Positions 13,526-24,771 of a stretch of DNA of 64,000 nt are shown here, piece by piece. Numbering within the stretch: the first letter of the stretch is position 1; every line of letters starts with the position of its first letter. Both the position numbers and the translations under genes were made by a program. This DNA is from Oidiodendron maius Zn. Its lineage: Eukaryota > Ascomycota > Leotiomycetes > Myxotrichaceae. The DNA lies in NCBI GenBank assembly GCA_000827325.1, contig KN832885.1, forward strand, positions 62,001-126,000, in the 5' to 3' direction. Under the pieces are notes generated by a model. The model saw nothing but the letters and a program-made list of their open reading frames with translations. It did no database searches and was not told where the DNA came from.

Positions 13526-14576
13526 TTAAAACTTTGCTTGGAGCCATGGTATCACAGTATCCATCCACTCATTCGGCTTCTCCCTCAGCATCCAGTGGCA
13601 ACTGTCTATAATTACGCCAGTGTAGTCATCACACAGAGTTTTGGTGACAAGGTCTCCAAGAGCAGCTGGAGCTGTGGCGTCTCTAGATCCACCGATAAAC
13701 AACACTGGGATTGACAACCTAAAGCTCGCTTTCTCTAGTTTCTGTTCGTGCTCCCAATTAATGTTCTCTGTCATAGCTCGATACCAGCCTAATTTAGCAG
13801 CAAAGCCGTCTGCTTCCCATCTTTCGATCAATGTGGATTTTGTTCTAGTATCAATAAACTGTGCCTCTGGAACTCTTCTATCTGCGTGTAGCCACTCCTC
13901 GAGCTTTCCCGTTGGTGTAAAATTGGTCTACAGACTTGTCAGATATTGACTAACACCTTCCGGCTTAAATATGACTTGTAAATTCAACTTTGAAGGGTTT
14001 TACCTTCCAAATTTCGGCGTCACGTGCGAAAAGAAGAGAAAACAAAGACTCCAAACGACTTTCGAGGAGCTGAGGTGCATCGAGGGAAGAAATCCATTTC
14101 CAGAATCCAAATACTTCGTATCCAAAGGTCTCTTTCAGCTGTGCATTAAGTGCCGCTAAATCTAGCCTAGTTGAAGGGCGGTATGAAACGTTAGTGAGTA
14201 CAAGCCCGGTTATCTTTGCAGGTTGCCAGTTTGCAAAGCGACCAGCTAGATAGCAGCCCCAATCATGACCAATAAATATGGCATTCTCTACTTGCTCAGT
14301 TTTCATGATATCGACAATATCTTGGCTTTGGCCTTCACTGTTGTACGCTTCTGCATCTATGGGCTTGGAAGTTCGACCGTAACCTAAAAGATCCGGGGCA
14401 ATACATGTATAGCCAAGGCGTTCAAAGATTTTGATTTGATCTGCCCACATGTCTGCATATTCTGGAAATCCGTGAAGGAGAATAATCGTACCCTTTTCTC
14501 CTTTTGTTTGCGAAACATAATAGCTATAAGTATACGACCGACGAGTCGTTATCATGTGGTACGAGACTGAATCCAT
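13526..14576 (-). CDS. Alpha/beta hydrolase, epoxide hydrolase-like
   Basis: A 324-residue protein encoded by exons 14576-14004 and 13927-13526 (76-bp intron, phase 0). Motifs in order are the oxyanion HGFPEY, the nucleophile motif GHDWGC (Asp, as in epoxide hydrolases and haloalkane or haloacetate dehalogenases), the acid around GGSRDATAP, and the catalytic His in SCHWMLREKP. The cap region contains FGYEVFGFWKWI. An Asp nucleophile argues against a classical esterase. Hydrolysis of an epoxide to a diol is the usual activity of fungal members. It is one of two such enzymes in tandem orientation (see 15863-16933), but the two are not close copies. Confidence 0.8.
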
Positions 14577-15862
14577 TTGGAAACACCCAGAGCAGTAAGC
14601 CTGCTTGGCAATGGCGGATAATGGGGGCTGAAAATATTTGCTCTCAGGATCATATGCAGGTTAATGATGCTGATGGGTCAACCTTTATATCCAGCACCAT
14701 TATCCATAGCACTGTAGCAATAGGGCATAATTTCGTGTACAGCATTCTGGGTGGCAAAGCACCGGTGTACGGAGATTCTTACACCGCTTCAGATGGGAAT
14801 GCTGATAGGCCCGTTTCGAACAATCTAACTCATATTGGCAGAATTTCGTACAACTAGGAAGCAAATAGTCACTAATTAAGTATGTAGCTAGGCACCTGCT
14901 CTCCTGAAGATGATATCATACATGTGGCCTAAACAGGCAATAACGACTGCGGCTATTACATCCCTGATGACTTTCGGCCCTTTCCGCGCACAGCCTTTTG
15001 GCTAAGACGCACTAGTGAAATCTGATAGCAGTTATATTACTGTAAAGATTAGTGATCATGCGATATTAATAGCCATATCAAGGTTTATTAACGGTTAAGC
15101 TAAAATGGAGCCGTGGAATGCTGGGCAAAGATCTGTGTGAGGTCATGGTCCCTAGCAAAGAGGAAAGACAGTTCTTGATTCAACTGGTTTGCATGATCAT
15201 TATCCACAACATTTTTCTTCAAGACGTTATTATCGGATCTTCGTACAACTTACAAGGTCCTCATCATGCTATGTATGGGGGGTAGGGAAGCTCAACTCGG
15301 TACATGATCAGCTCTCATAGAGGCCCAAAAAATAAGCAAAATTCGTTCCGTTGGTAACTGCGGGATGCATGCATTATCTTGAAGAACCCGAAGAGTATGT
15401 TCTAATGGGTTGGGATAAAGCTAGTAGTTTCTAATTTACTTCGCAACTCAGCACCTCGTGCTCACAAAATAGCATTCCGTTGCTGTGATACTATTTAAGC
15501 ATAAATCAGTGATATAAAGCATGCTTCATAAACATTGTAAACGGACTTCTATTCTGTGTCTGGTCCGGACTTGGTGAATTCTTTTCGATTGACCAAGTTT
15601 TGCGATTATTGTATAATTAGCACTTGTAATACCATCCTAGTTATTTGGGAAGACAGGCAAGAATAAATTTAGCAGGCATTTCATAGTGCGTTTCTCATAC
15701 GAAGACGGCAGTATTCCACAGAGCCTACGCAAGAGCTGGTTACATAGTTTGTATTTCATTCCATGTGGTCAATGAATGTTTCCCATCAAAAGAATACCTA
15801 TTCCTCTGTAATGAATGCCCGGATCCTAGCTTGTATCGCACTTCGCCTTGCTGTCTAGAATT
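14577..15862. other. 1.3 kb spacer without recognised genes
   Basis: It lies between two epoxide-hydrolase-like genes on the minus strand. Only short non-family ORFs are seen (for example 14504-14857 +). No repeats or transposon ends were noticed. Confidence 0.35.
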
Positions 15863-16933
15863 TTACAGCTCCCTAGATAAGGATACAAACGGCCTTCGCC
15901 AGTAACCTGGCCACCAAGCTTGTAGCTTCGTGACAAGCCATCGCGCAATTGCGGCATTAACTTCTTCAGGACGTTCTAGTCCAATCCAGTGGCCTGACTC
16001 AATACTACATTCAGTTAGGTTGTGACAGAATTTCCGCATTGGCTCGGAAAGGAGGGATATAGAAGTATCGCAGACTCGATCGAACCTTGCCTCTATGAAG
16101 AGGGCAGGGACATTCAATACACCATTGTTCACAGAATTCTGAGCGTACTTGTAGTTCACCTCATGATTGAGATAGTAGGCAGTTGGGCCAAAGAAACCGT
16201 TCCGTTTCAGGGAATCCTGCAATGACAGGAACAGAGTCTCATTGAGAACCGTGTTCTCAAGCTCAGCTCCAGGTGCGCGAGATGCTCCTCTGAAGAATCC
16301 ACCGTCGCGAAGAAGAGTGGCTGTGGGTGATGGTAAACCATAAGCTGCTGGCTTCCCAGGAACAAAGGTGAATTTAATGCTGTTTCCAGGATCGGCGTTG
16401 AGAACTTGGATGGCACGCTCGCTGTGTTGTTCATAATATGCTTGATAGTCAAATTGCCCAAAGGGATATTTGTCGATCGGATATATGTCTCGATTCACAT
16501 GATCCACCAAGGTTTCTAAGCCGAGCTCAAGTGTGCGGTATGGGATGCATAAATTGACAACTCCAACACACACTTCTGGGTGATGCGCTGCCAGCGCCCA
16601 AACAATACCACTTCCCCAATCATGCCCAATCCAGACTGCTTCTTTGCGTTTAAGGTGAGTTAAAAGTGCTATCATATCACCAACCAAGCACTCTAGGGAG
16701 TAGTCATGAACATCTGAGCTCACAGTCGAACGGCCGTACCCACGAGTGTCAGGTGCGACAACGCGAAAGCCGAGAGCAGCAAATGCATTCAGTTGGGGCT
16801 GCCAAGTTTTGGCAATGCCTGGCCAGCCGTGAACAAAAATGAGAAGGGGACCTGATTTTGGCCCTGCTGTTAGGTAGGCAGTTGTGTTTCCATTATTCGT
16901 GAATTCGCATTCGGCGATGTGCTGACCTTCCAT
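15863..16933 (-). CDS. Epoxide hydrolase-like alpha/beta hydrolase, single exon
   Basis: A 356-residue intronless alpha/beta hydrolase. It has the oxyanion motif FVHGWPG, the nucleophile motif WIGHDWGSGIVWAL (Asp), a large cap domain with the lid tyrosines expected of soluble epoxide hydrolases (GFFGPTAYYLNHEVNY), an acid in EARFDRVCD, and His in ESGHWIGLERPEEV. These match soluble epoxide hydrolases, which open epoxides to vicinal diols. The C-terminal tail LQAWWPGYWRRPF is unusually aromatic. The gene is divergent with the regulator-like gene starting at 17709. Confidence 0.82.
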   Translation of the reverse strand: MEGQHIAECEFTNNGNTTAYLTAGPKSGPLLIFVHGWPGIAKTWQPQLNAFAALGFRVVAPDTRGYGRSTVSSDVHDYSLECLVGDMIALLTHLKRKEAVWIGHDWGSGIVWALAAHHPEVCVGVVNLCIPYRTLELGLETLVDHVNRDIYPIDKYPFGQFDYQAYYEQHSERAIQVLNADPGNSIKFTFVPGKPAAYGLPSPTATLLRDGGFFRGASRAPGAELENTVLNETLFLSLQDSLKRNGFFGPTAYYLNHEVNYKYAQNSVNNGVLNVPALFIEARFDRVCDTSISLLSEPMRKFCHNLTECSIESGHWIGLERPEEVNAAIARWLVTKLQAWWPGYWRRPFVSLSREL

Positions 16934-17708
16934 GTTCGATGAAAATCGTGCGAACTAGGCTATAACTTTCAAAGGAGGAAATAACATCTCTTTGGTGACG
17001 GCCTGCCCTTTTAAGTGCTTTCCAAGTGAATTCCGGCAAGAGATTTGAGCCGAATGGCTGACCTTCTATACAACTATACTTGGCGTGATGATTATTGATC
17101 AACAACTTTAATGATCCTGGTATAGTACACAAGTTTATCAAGACTTCGTCTGAGCTCTCAAAATTGCGTTTCCAACAACAGTTTGAAATAAATATATACT
17201 TGCAAACGTGGCGAATGTCATTGACACCATGTCGTTAACAGATAAGCCATGTAATTGTCAAACTGGCATGAGAAAGGCATGGCATCTACATCGACGGTGC
17301 GTTTGATGCCGAATGCATTCTACCCCAGCAAGCGCGCGATATACAGTACTTCGCCAGCCACTTTGCCGCCACCACCGTCAGAGCACAGTAGCGCGCATTA
17401 AGACTTGCGCTAGACTAAGAGCTGGATTAGGAAAGTTTCTCTGCCCATGAGGATTGCCGGGGTGTATTAGGGCGGATTAGAATGCACATATCTTAGGTCA
17501 TCAAAGAGTGGTGGCAAAATAGCGCAGGAGATAATTAATTGCACACAATAACACCTGCACATTCGGCTCATTCTACTGAATCTCCGCATATGTATTGTGA
17601 TTGAGAGAAATCGTGAAAGGTCTGGGCAAAGACAGAGATTGATTTTGTGTGTTCGCAGTGCGTAAGCCATTGAAACCCTAAAGTAGTGGAGATCAGTGCG
17701 CCTATATC
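16934..17708. promoter_or_regulatory. Divergent intergenic region (775 bp)
   Basis: It holds the promoters of the epoxide hydrolase-like gene (-) and the transcription-factor-domain gene (+). Short ORFs at 16893-17141 and 17467-17670 on the minus strand have no family character. No specific motif can be assigned. Confidence 0.35.
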
Positions 17709-19875
17709 ATGACGAGTTCGACAGAGCCAATAGCCTCATGTAACTTGCCTCAGCCTACTGAGGAAATGCAGAATGAGCTTGGAATTGGCAGTGCATCGTC
17801 GATAGATCGAAACAGGGTGAAGCCCGATGGCACTCGAAGAGGAAAGGCAAAAGGAAAAACAAGAGCATTCAGGGTCTTCGAGCCATTATCGCGAAGTAAT
17901 AATTTTTTAGACCTACTCCTATAATATTGGACAAAATATTGATAGAGACCTTTGCAGGATTCCTTAACGAAACCGACGCAAGAGAACATCTTCAACAAAC
18001 AACAGATCTTCCACTGAACGCTGGGCAGCTAGATGAGTCAGAATCCAAATTTCCGCAGTATGAGTTTCTAAATCTGCATGGATCGCACTCGTACACCGAG
18101 GCCTCTCGAACCGCTGCACGGGCTCATGTGATGCGACACGTAGTGAAAGAGAAGGAAGCAAGGAAGGCTTTCCTCATGAAGCAACTCATCCCTACCTCTC
18201 AACGTCTAAATTTAAGCAACCATATAGCGGAAGACCTCTACGCCACAAATGTATCGGGCAGTATGATGATGACTGAGTCTAGATCTGAGCCACTAAGGAG
18301 TTTTGCAAAAGCCTCGTCCAATGATACAGGATACTATTATTACCACACATCACGCGAATTAACAACCCCTCACGCAACAGGTCTTACTGGTAATCATATC
18401 GCTTTAGGACACCTGTCCAATGTGGAAATCGCGCCGAAACAAAGTCCATCACCATTATGCACAAGTATTTTGCCCTTCTCGACTCAGAGACGGGAAGTAG
18501 AACTTATACATCATTGTAAGCTCATTCAGATTTGGCATTGTAGTCCGTTCTGGCCAGACTTACATGTGTGTATATTAACTGACATGCTATGCTACAGATA
18601 TACAAGTTTTTGCCAAATCATCGTTGCCTATGAGTTCTTTGGATGAATCTCAATGGTTTAATAAAGCTTTGAATGATGAAGCTTGCTATCATGGAACGCT
18701 TTTTGTCTCCGCCGCTCATCAAGCTCTTTTGGCTGGAGCAGGCAACGACTTACCTCGCGATTGCTATCGTCATAAAGGTGAAGCTATTAGAATCATAAAT
18801 CAACGCCTTGGTGACCCACATCGACGCATCGAAGACGGCACCATAGCTGCTATAGCATGCTTAGCGGCTTATGAGGTAAATAATCTTTCTGCGTTGTGGA
18901 ATTATCATAGCCTAATCTCGTTGCAGAATGTCAATGGCTCATTAGAGACTGCAGAAGTCCATGTTAAGGGCCTAGAGAGCCTAGGAAATCTGCGGGGAGG
19001 ATTTCACAGCGCTGATATGCCTGTATTTCTAGAGCAAATCGTATACTGGTACGTCACATATGGCTTGAAATCTAATATATCGCATTTGAAAGCGAGAATC
19101 AAGATCCGTGCTCACAACATCTCACAACAGGGTAGAACTCTGCAATGCATCTGCTTTAAAACGGAGAGCACGTTTTATCCCCCAAAATCTCTTGAATCTT
19201 ATGGCACCGAATCTTACGGTTCCAGATTCGCCAGTCTTTACGGCCGTCTGGAACCGGCAGTGGGGCTTTTTGGGTCCTGAAATAGTACCTTTCAGGCTCT
19301 ATGATGGAATGAACATACTACGAGCAACCATGTTTCACCGTATCCGCGAGCTCTCTTACATCCGTGCCAAGGTTCAATCAGTTGGAGAGTTAGCCACAGT
19401 CTCTCAGCAACAGTTTACAAATAAAGTTTTACTTATAGAAAGACAAATAAATGCAATTGTTAATCAGCCAGCAGCAGACGGAAAATCCAGTTCAATGCCC
19501 ATGAGATGTATGCCATTCTACTCCTCAACTCTCCTCTTTGTTTATCTTGTCCTCAGGGGAATCCCGACAACCTCATCGATACTGGGCAACTTCATCACAA
19601 GACTAAGGACTGCTCTCAGCTTCTTGAAGAGAGAAAACAATTGGCAAGAGATCCCGCACGGCTTTTTGCTTTGGATGCTATTTATCGGCGGTTGGGCAGC
19701 TGAGGGACGCCAAGACCGTTCATGGTACTCCGATCATATAGCCTGGTTAGGTACACAAATGAAACTGGAATTCTGGGAGCAGGCAAAGAACGTCATATCT
19801 GAATATGCTTATGTTGATAGTATTTGCGAAAGGCCTGGTAGGAAGCTTTGGGGTGAATCAAAGTATAGATCCTAG
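17709..19875 (+). CDS. Fungal-specific transcription factor domain protein without zinc cluster
   Basis: About 629 residues from exons 17709-17895, 17958-18515, 18598-18875, 18927-19048 and 19131-19875, with consistent phases. Typical landmarks of the fungal-specific transcription-factor (PF11951-like) family appear: NLHGSHSYTEASRTAARAHV, FNKALNDEACYHGTLFVSAA, HVKGLESLGNLRGGF and the C-terminal PGRKLWGES. The N-terminus has a short basic patch (TRRGKAKGKTR) but no Cys-rich DNA-binding motif, which is common in this subfamily. The 51-bp intron at 18876-18926 is in frame and could be retained, changing 17 residues. Function is unknown. It may regulate neighbouring genes or have lost DNA binding. 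Confidence 0.72.
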
Positions 19876-20898
19876 ATCCATAATTGATTATCTGGGAAGA
19901 CAGAAAGATCACAAATTAAAACTAATTACATGTGCTTATTTGTTCCGGTTCCCTAGTTTCTCTCTCCTTTCAGCTCCTGCCACATGAATGCGAATAAACG
20001 TCTTCGAACTGAGGAGACTTACGGGCAACAGCAGATATGTTCTTCATAATTCGTGTAAAACGTGGAAGAGCTGACTTTTCGATAATTCAAACTCCATATC
20101 AATTGCCGTACCTGTCATGGGTGTGGATTATTTATACAAGTATCGGGCTTGTAGGCAGTGCCAAGCTCTTAGATCTGGTGTCAGACACAGACGAACGGCA
20201 AGGATATACGCAAGCTCAAGCTGGACGCACGAAGACACGCCAAATAGAGATACTTCCTAATCAAGTCATTAGTCTACCTGCAGCAACCGAAGCGGCGACA
20301 TACCGTCTCTCTAATAGAATCATCCGATCGGGCCTTGTACCAGCTCTGCACTCACGAACCATGCAGTGGCGAACTTAAAATCATAATAATACTGACAACA
20401 TCAAGAAATCGACATTGTAACCTCAGACCATAGTATTCTTTACTAAGTACCCAATGTCGCAGGCTGGCATGCGTTCATGCTGAATAATCTGCCGGCCTCT
20501 GAAATGCTGTTTCGTGGTGATTACTATTCAACAATTGGTGCGACGCTTAGGTAACTAGTAACTGGAGCCTCGGACCAAGTGCTAGCGTCTTGGCGTCCTA
20601 TCTATCAGCCTGATTGACGTAGTCATTCAAGCCTTGGAGGAGAAACACCCCGATTTATAAGTGTTATTTGAAGGCTCATATGAACCAATTAAGATAATGG
20701 CCAGCCACAGTTACTAATTGTTTCTGGCATACTTTCTGTAGGTTCGGGTTATATATAGAATGTCCGACCCACATTTTCGGACGTCTCGCACACTCCTGAA
20801 TCTCCCTAATAACCACGAAGCCTAGTTTACATCCAACTGAGTAATTGTGATCACATACACCTGAATTATTGAACTTCTAACTACGATCAAACTGCATC
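19876..20898. other. Intergenic region (1.0 kb)
   Basis: It holds the 3' end of the regulator-like gene and the promoter of the NmrA-like gene. An ORF at 20037-20378 (+, 113 codons) shows no recognisable motif and is not called. No repeats were seen. Confidence 0.35.
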
Positions 20899-21972
20899 AT
20901 GCCGATTCCAAAGCAAGTAGTGCTGGCTATTGGTGGCACAGGCGCTCAAGGCATGCCAGTTGTGAAGGGTACCTTGATCTAACCATTATATTACCCATAA
21001 TCTTATTAACATATCACAGCTCTTGCTAAAGATAGCAAATACACAATCAAAGTTCTAACCCGCACCGTCACGTCCTCCGCGGCCCTCGAGCTCGCCGCTC
21101 TGCCTGGAGTAACCATCATCTCAGGCGACGGATACGATGAAGCAACACTCCATTCGGCATTTCAAAATATCGATCTTGCATTTGTCAACACTAACGGCTT
21201 TGCCGTTGGAGAAAAAGCCGAAATCTACTGGGGCATCCGCATGTTCGAGATTGCCGCTGAGCACGGAGTAAAGCACTTCGTTTGGGCAAACTTGGACTCG
21301 TCCTACAAGCTGAGCGGGTGGAAGCCGCAGTTTAGGACGGGGCACTTCGACAGTAAAACTAAAGTTGCGGATTGGATAAGTGCGCAAGGGAAAGATGGCC
21401 CAATGAAATGGAGCGTGTTAACGAGTTGTATGTATCTGGAGATGTTCTCTGAACTTCTCGCGCCATTCCAGGAGGTGATAGATGGAGAAAAAGTTTTTGT
21501 TTTTAAGGCCCCTGTTGGGAATGGGACACCTCCTATGATTTACCTGGAAGACTTAGGACGCTATGCCAAGTGGCTGTTCGATCATCCCGACAGGTCCAAT
21601 GGCATTAACTTGAAAATTGCAACTGAGCAGGTAGGATGGGCGGATGTGGCAAAAAGCTTCACCGAGATCACTGGAAAGAAGGCGATATTTAAAGACATTA
21701 CGTTGGAGGAGTATTTTGCACTTCCTCTGTTCCCGAATCCGGACGCAAAGGTTGGCCACTCGGTTGGACACGATGATACGACGCTTCAATCATATCGACA
21801 GAACTTTTCGGGATTCTGGAATACATGGAAGGCAAATGTTTTGGTTAGAGACTATGCATTGTTGGATGAGATTCTGCCAACTAGGGTGAAGAGCGTGGGG
21901 GAATGGATGAAGTTGACTAAGTACTCTGGGGAGAGAGGCTCGGTATTGAAGGATTATCGTGATACAAGATAG
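20899..21972 (+). CDS. NmrA-like NAD(P)-binding protein
   Basis: A 340-residue protein with a short first exon (20899-20968) and a long second exon (21020-21972). The exon junction completes the Rossmann glycine motif VVLAIGGTGAQGMPVVKAL. Downstream features of the NmrA/isoflavone-reductase-like family are KVLTRTVTS (NADP-ribose region), NIDLAFVNTNGF, HFVWANLDS and the MIYLEDLGRYAKWLF stretch. Such proteins bind NAD(P) as redox sensors or act as reductases. There is no SDR-type YxxxK catalytic pair. A degenerate 14-bp tandem repeat begins 47 bp after the stop codon. Confidence 0.82.
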
Positions 21973-22019
21973 TTAATGGCACCTGTAAACTTTGTATCTC
22001 ATCTATTATCATTTTACAG

Positions 22020-22110
22020 TTTCAATGTAGCCGGTTTCAATCTAACAATTTCAATGTAGCGGCTTCAATATAGCAGTTTAAATGTACAAATTTCACTGTA
22101 GCAATTTCTC
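22020..22110. repeat. Degenerate 14-bp tandem repeat
   Basis: About six head-to-tail copies with consensus TTTCAATGTAGCAA. They start at 22020 (15 nt), 22035, 22049, 22063, 22077 and 22091, with a decaying partial copy after 22105. The phase is kept at 14 nt apart from the first copy. The repeat lies between the NmrA-like gene (+) and the convergent NTF2-like gene (-), so it may be transcribed in the 3' untranslated regions of either. Confidence 0.75.
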
Positions 22111-22185
22111 TACGTACAACTCGACTCCTTATTCCAACGTAAGAATTCAGGGAATTTACATTAAGACTTCTGAAAAGCAGCATCT

Positions 22186-22683
22186 TTACTGCTGCTCCCG
22201 CCTCCGTTTGATCTCGTTCGAAAGGAGTGCCGTATCCCAATACAATTTGATATCATAGAATTGCAAGCCATCAAATCCATCCTCCGACACGCTATCTCTG
22301 ATTTCAAATATAAACAACCTCGGCACGAATATTGGCACTGGATCGCCTTTAACAAAAAATTTGACCATCGTTTCAACGGTCGCCGTGTAGAGCGCATTCG
22401 ACTCTGTCGACTCGTCTATGACAATAAAATTCATTCCATCCAACTCCACTTTATCGAAGGGAGAGAACAACTTGAGCATCCATGTTTTTATAGCCGCTGC
22501 TCCCGTATACGTTACATTTTTGGTGTCGAAGAAGACGGCCTCGGGTGCAAAAAATTTGGTGTCTGAATACGGAAGGGAGAGATCAGCGCTGACAGACTTG
22601 ACATATTTGTGTACGAAGCGGAGCGCGCGGTTCCCCTTGGTATGGCTATCGAAATCGCCTTTGTGTTTGAAGATAATGGCCGC
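22186..22683 (-). CDS. NTF2/SnoaL-like protein
   Basis: An intronless 165-residue protein starting at the second of two close Met codons; an ATG at 22695 adds four residues. The pattern fits the SnoaL-like NTF2 fold: YSDTKFFAPEAVFFDTKN, TGAAAIKTWMLKLFSPFDKV, then strands YTATVETMVKFFV and RLFIFEIRDSV. The C-terminal tail is basic (NEIKRRREQQ). It has no catalytic signature that I recognise. It sits back to back (divergently) with the flavin-reductase-like gene and could be involved in the same pathway. Confidence 0.65.
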   Translation of the reverse strand, partial: AAIIFKHKGDFDSHTKGNRALRFVHKYVKSVSADLSLPYSDTKFFAPEAVFFDTKNVTYTGAAAIKTWMLKLFSPFDKVELDGMNFIVIDESTESNALYTATVETMVKFFVKGDPVPIFVPRLFIFEIRDSVSEDGFDGLQFYDIKLYWDTALLSNEIKRRREQQ

Positions 22684-23256
22684 CATCACAGTCAAAGGGG
22701 AGGCGGATTAAATGATGGGGAAATTAATTGACGTTTCAGAATGTATATAAGATGGCTGGGAAAAGACTCTTGTCTCGGAATGTTGTAGCTTAAATATTCT
22801 CCAAGAGATGCATTTTATACTTCTTATAACTCTAAACCGGAGGCAAAATCTCGTCATGACAGCATTGTGCTGTAGAGAGGTATTACTGAAATAGGTAATT
22901 ACCTAGGTGTTCAGTAATCACAAATGTGATCGGATCCGGCGCGGCACATGGAGTAGTCAGCGGCACGCATAGAACGGCATTTCTCGTCCCAGCACACTGC
23001 TGGCACCATTGGCCACCCACTGTTTTTCGAGATAAACACCAATTTCTCTATGAAGTAATATTATAGCTTGAACCGAGGCCGTGAAATGTGCGCTGTCGAC
23101 CGACCGAGGCGCGATTAGATATTTTCATTGATGTTTAAAGTCTATATAAAGAGCTACTACTCCCTCTCCTAGTATCATACATATCTGGTGTCATTGCTCA
23201 ACAGTTACAAACCTCCTCTACACTGCAATATACCTTTGTCTTAATCTATCCTGAAC
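22684..23256. promoter_or_regulatory. Divergent promoter with CGGATCCG site
   Basis: A 573-bp region between the NTF2-like (-) and flavin-reductase-like (+) genes. It contains CGGATCCG at 22931-22938, the same palindrome found in two promoters of the catechol cluster, followed by further CGG triplets. A TATATAAAG-type stretch lies at about 23142-23150, upstream of the + gene. Confidence 0.4.
22931..22938. promoter_or_regulatory. CGGATCCG palindrome, flavin reductase-like promoter
   Basis: Third copy of the 8-bp palindrome also found at 11-18 and 8285-8292, about 320 bp upstream of the flavin-reductase-like start codon. It may be a shared Zn2Cys6 site; chance recurrence of an 8-mer is not excluded. 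Confidence 0.35.
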
Positions 23257-24152
23257 ATGCCTCATCAAGATATATTCTACGAGCCTCCTAAGGGCGAAAA
23301 GTCTGGATTGCCACATGATCCATTTAAAAGCTTTGTTATTCCTCGACCCATCGGATGGATCAGCACCACCAGTGTCGATGGTATTGACAATCTCGGACCG
23401 TTTAGTCAATTTAACAACGTATCATTTGATCCGCCCACGATAATGTTTGTCGGACATCAGTCTGTCTACAAACGCCGAAGTAAAGACTCTGTCGTCAATG
23501 CAAGGGAGACTGGAGAATTTGTTTGGAACATGGCCACGTGCGTAAAATAATGTTCCCTTCCCTCCTGCTTGGTCTAACTGTTATTTAGGTATGACACTAG
23601 GGAAGCGGTGAATATGTCGGCACTAGAGTCGTGGGACGATGAATTCCCAGTGGCCGGAGTGACCAAAGCGCCGAGTCGTGTTGTCAAACCTCCTCGTGTG
23701 GCAGAGTCGCCTGTCCAGTTTGAATGTAAGACTCATTCGGTGATCAGAATTCAGGGCGACTCCCTGGTTGGCCATTCCGATATAGTTATTGGACGTGTAG
23801 TTGCTATCCACGTGAAGGGTGAATACATTACAGGTGATGGGGTACGTACAGCATTGATATAATTCGTTTGTTCCATAACTGATGGCCATAGCTATTCGAT
23901 GTGCTAAAGGCCGCTCCTCTTGCTCGTCTCGGCTACCATCAATACACTGCCATCACTAATGTGTTTGATATGAAGATGCCCTTCATGCCAGATGATAACG
24001 TAAGCGGCAACGTCTTGGGAGGAGAATCTGGTATCTCTGACGAGGAATTATACCGAACAAAAGACCATAGGTCTGAGACAGAGCGAAGAGCTGAGGAACA
24101 GAAACAACGTGCTCTGGTAGTGAGGGAGAACACTAGCGCCTCTGGGAATTAA
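23257..24152 (+). CDS. Flavin reductase-like, FMN-binding protein
   Basis: A 264-residue protein encoded by exons 23257-23537, 23589-23841 and 23892-24152, with GT-AG introns of 51 and 50 bp. It has the split-barrel FMN-binding features of the flavin reductase-like (DIM6/NTAB) family: KSFVIPRPIGWISTTSVDGI, NLGPFSQFNNVSFDPPTIMF, ARETGEFVWNMAT and GHSDIVIGRVVAIHV. The C-terminal AITNVFDMKMPF precedes a charged tail. Members bind FMN and pass reducing power or act as oxygen-independent reductases. No partner monooxygenase is adjacent. Its promoter shares the CGGATCCG palindrome with the aromatic cluster. Confidence 0.8.
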
Positions 24153-24771
24153 AGCATTAAATGGAGTTTAATAGCGGTTTTCATCTAGTCACTTAGACTG
24201 TGTAGAAGTTATTGTTTTTGTATTTCCAGTTTGAGAGCATACCTAAATAGCTAAAGACAATTTGCCATTTTCAGTTCCAATCTTTGTATATTTATAACAG
24301 AAAATAGATATTGTGAAGCCGTCAATAAAAATGCTGCGATATGTGCCGTCTTATCAAGATAAAAAGCCTAGAGTCAATAATAACCGTTTTGGTCGTGAAT
24401 CTTACTTACTGTCGGGATTTCAAGCTCAAGAATAAGAAGCAAAATCGATTCATGACTAGACCATTGTACCATGGAATTCTAAAGAGATGTTGAGGTCTCT
24501 TGCGCTGCATTCTACACTTGTAGCTCTTATTTCCTGCCTCTTAAATTGAATAATGTTGGAAATAGGGTTAAGTTTCCTTTGCACTACATGGAACTAGAGA
24601 CTTTAAAGATCTGAAAATGAGTTGAATGGAGATATGTTGGCAAAAGGACATGCTGGTTCTGTCTTGATAATAGGTGTCGTAACAGTGACACGACTTTTGA
24701 AGATCATCAAGATGTCGTTTCATAGTTGCAATGAATGGGATGTCTTTCTTTAACTCTATTAACGTCTAATT
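24153..24771. other. Convergent intergenic region
   Basis: A 619-bp AT-rich spacer between the 3' ends of the flavin-reductase-like gene (+) and the dehydrogenase gene (-). No feature is supported. Confidence 0.35.

Noticed and set aside
20037-20378. 113-codon ORF before the NmrA-like gene
   Set aside because: No recognisable motif, composition unlike the neighbouring coding exons, and located in the expected promoter.
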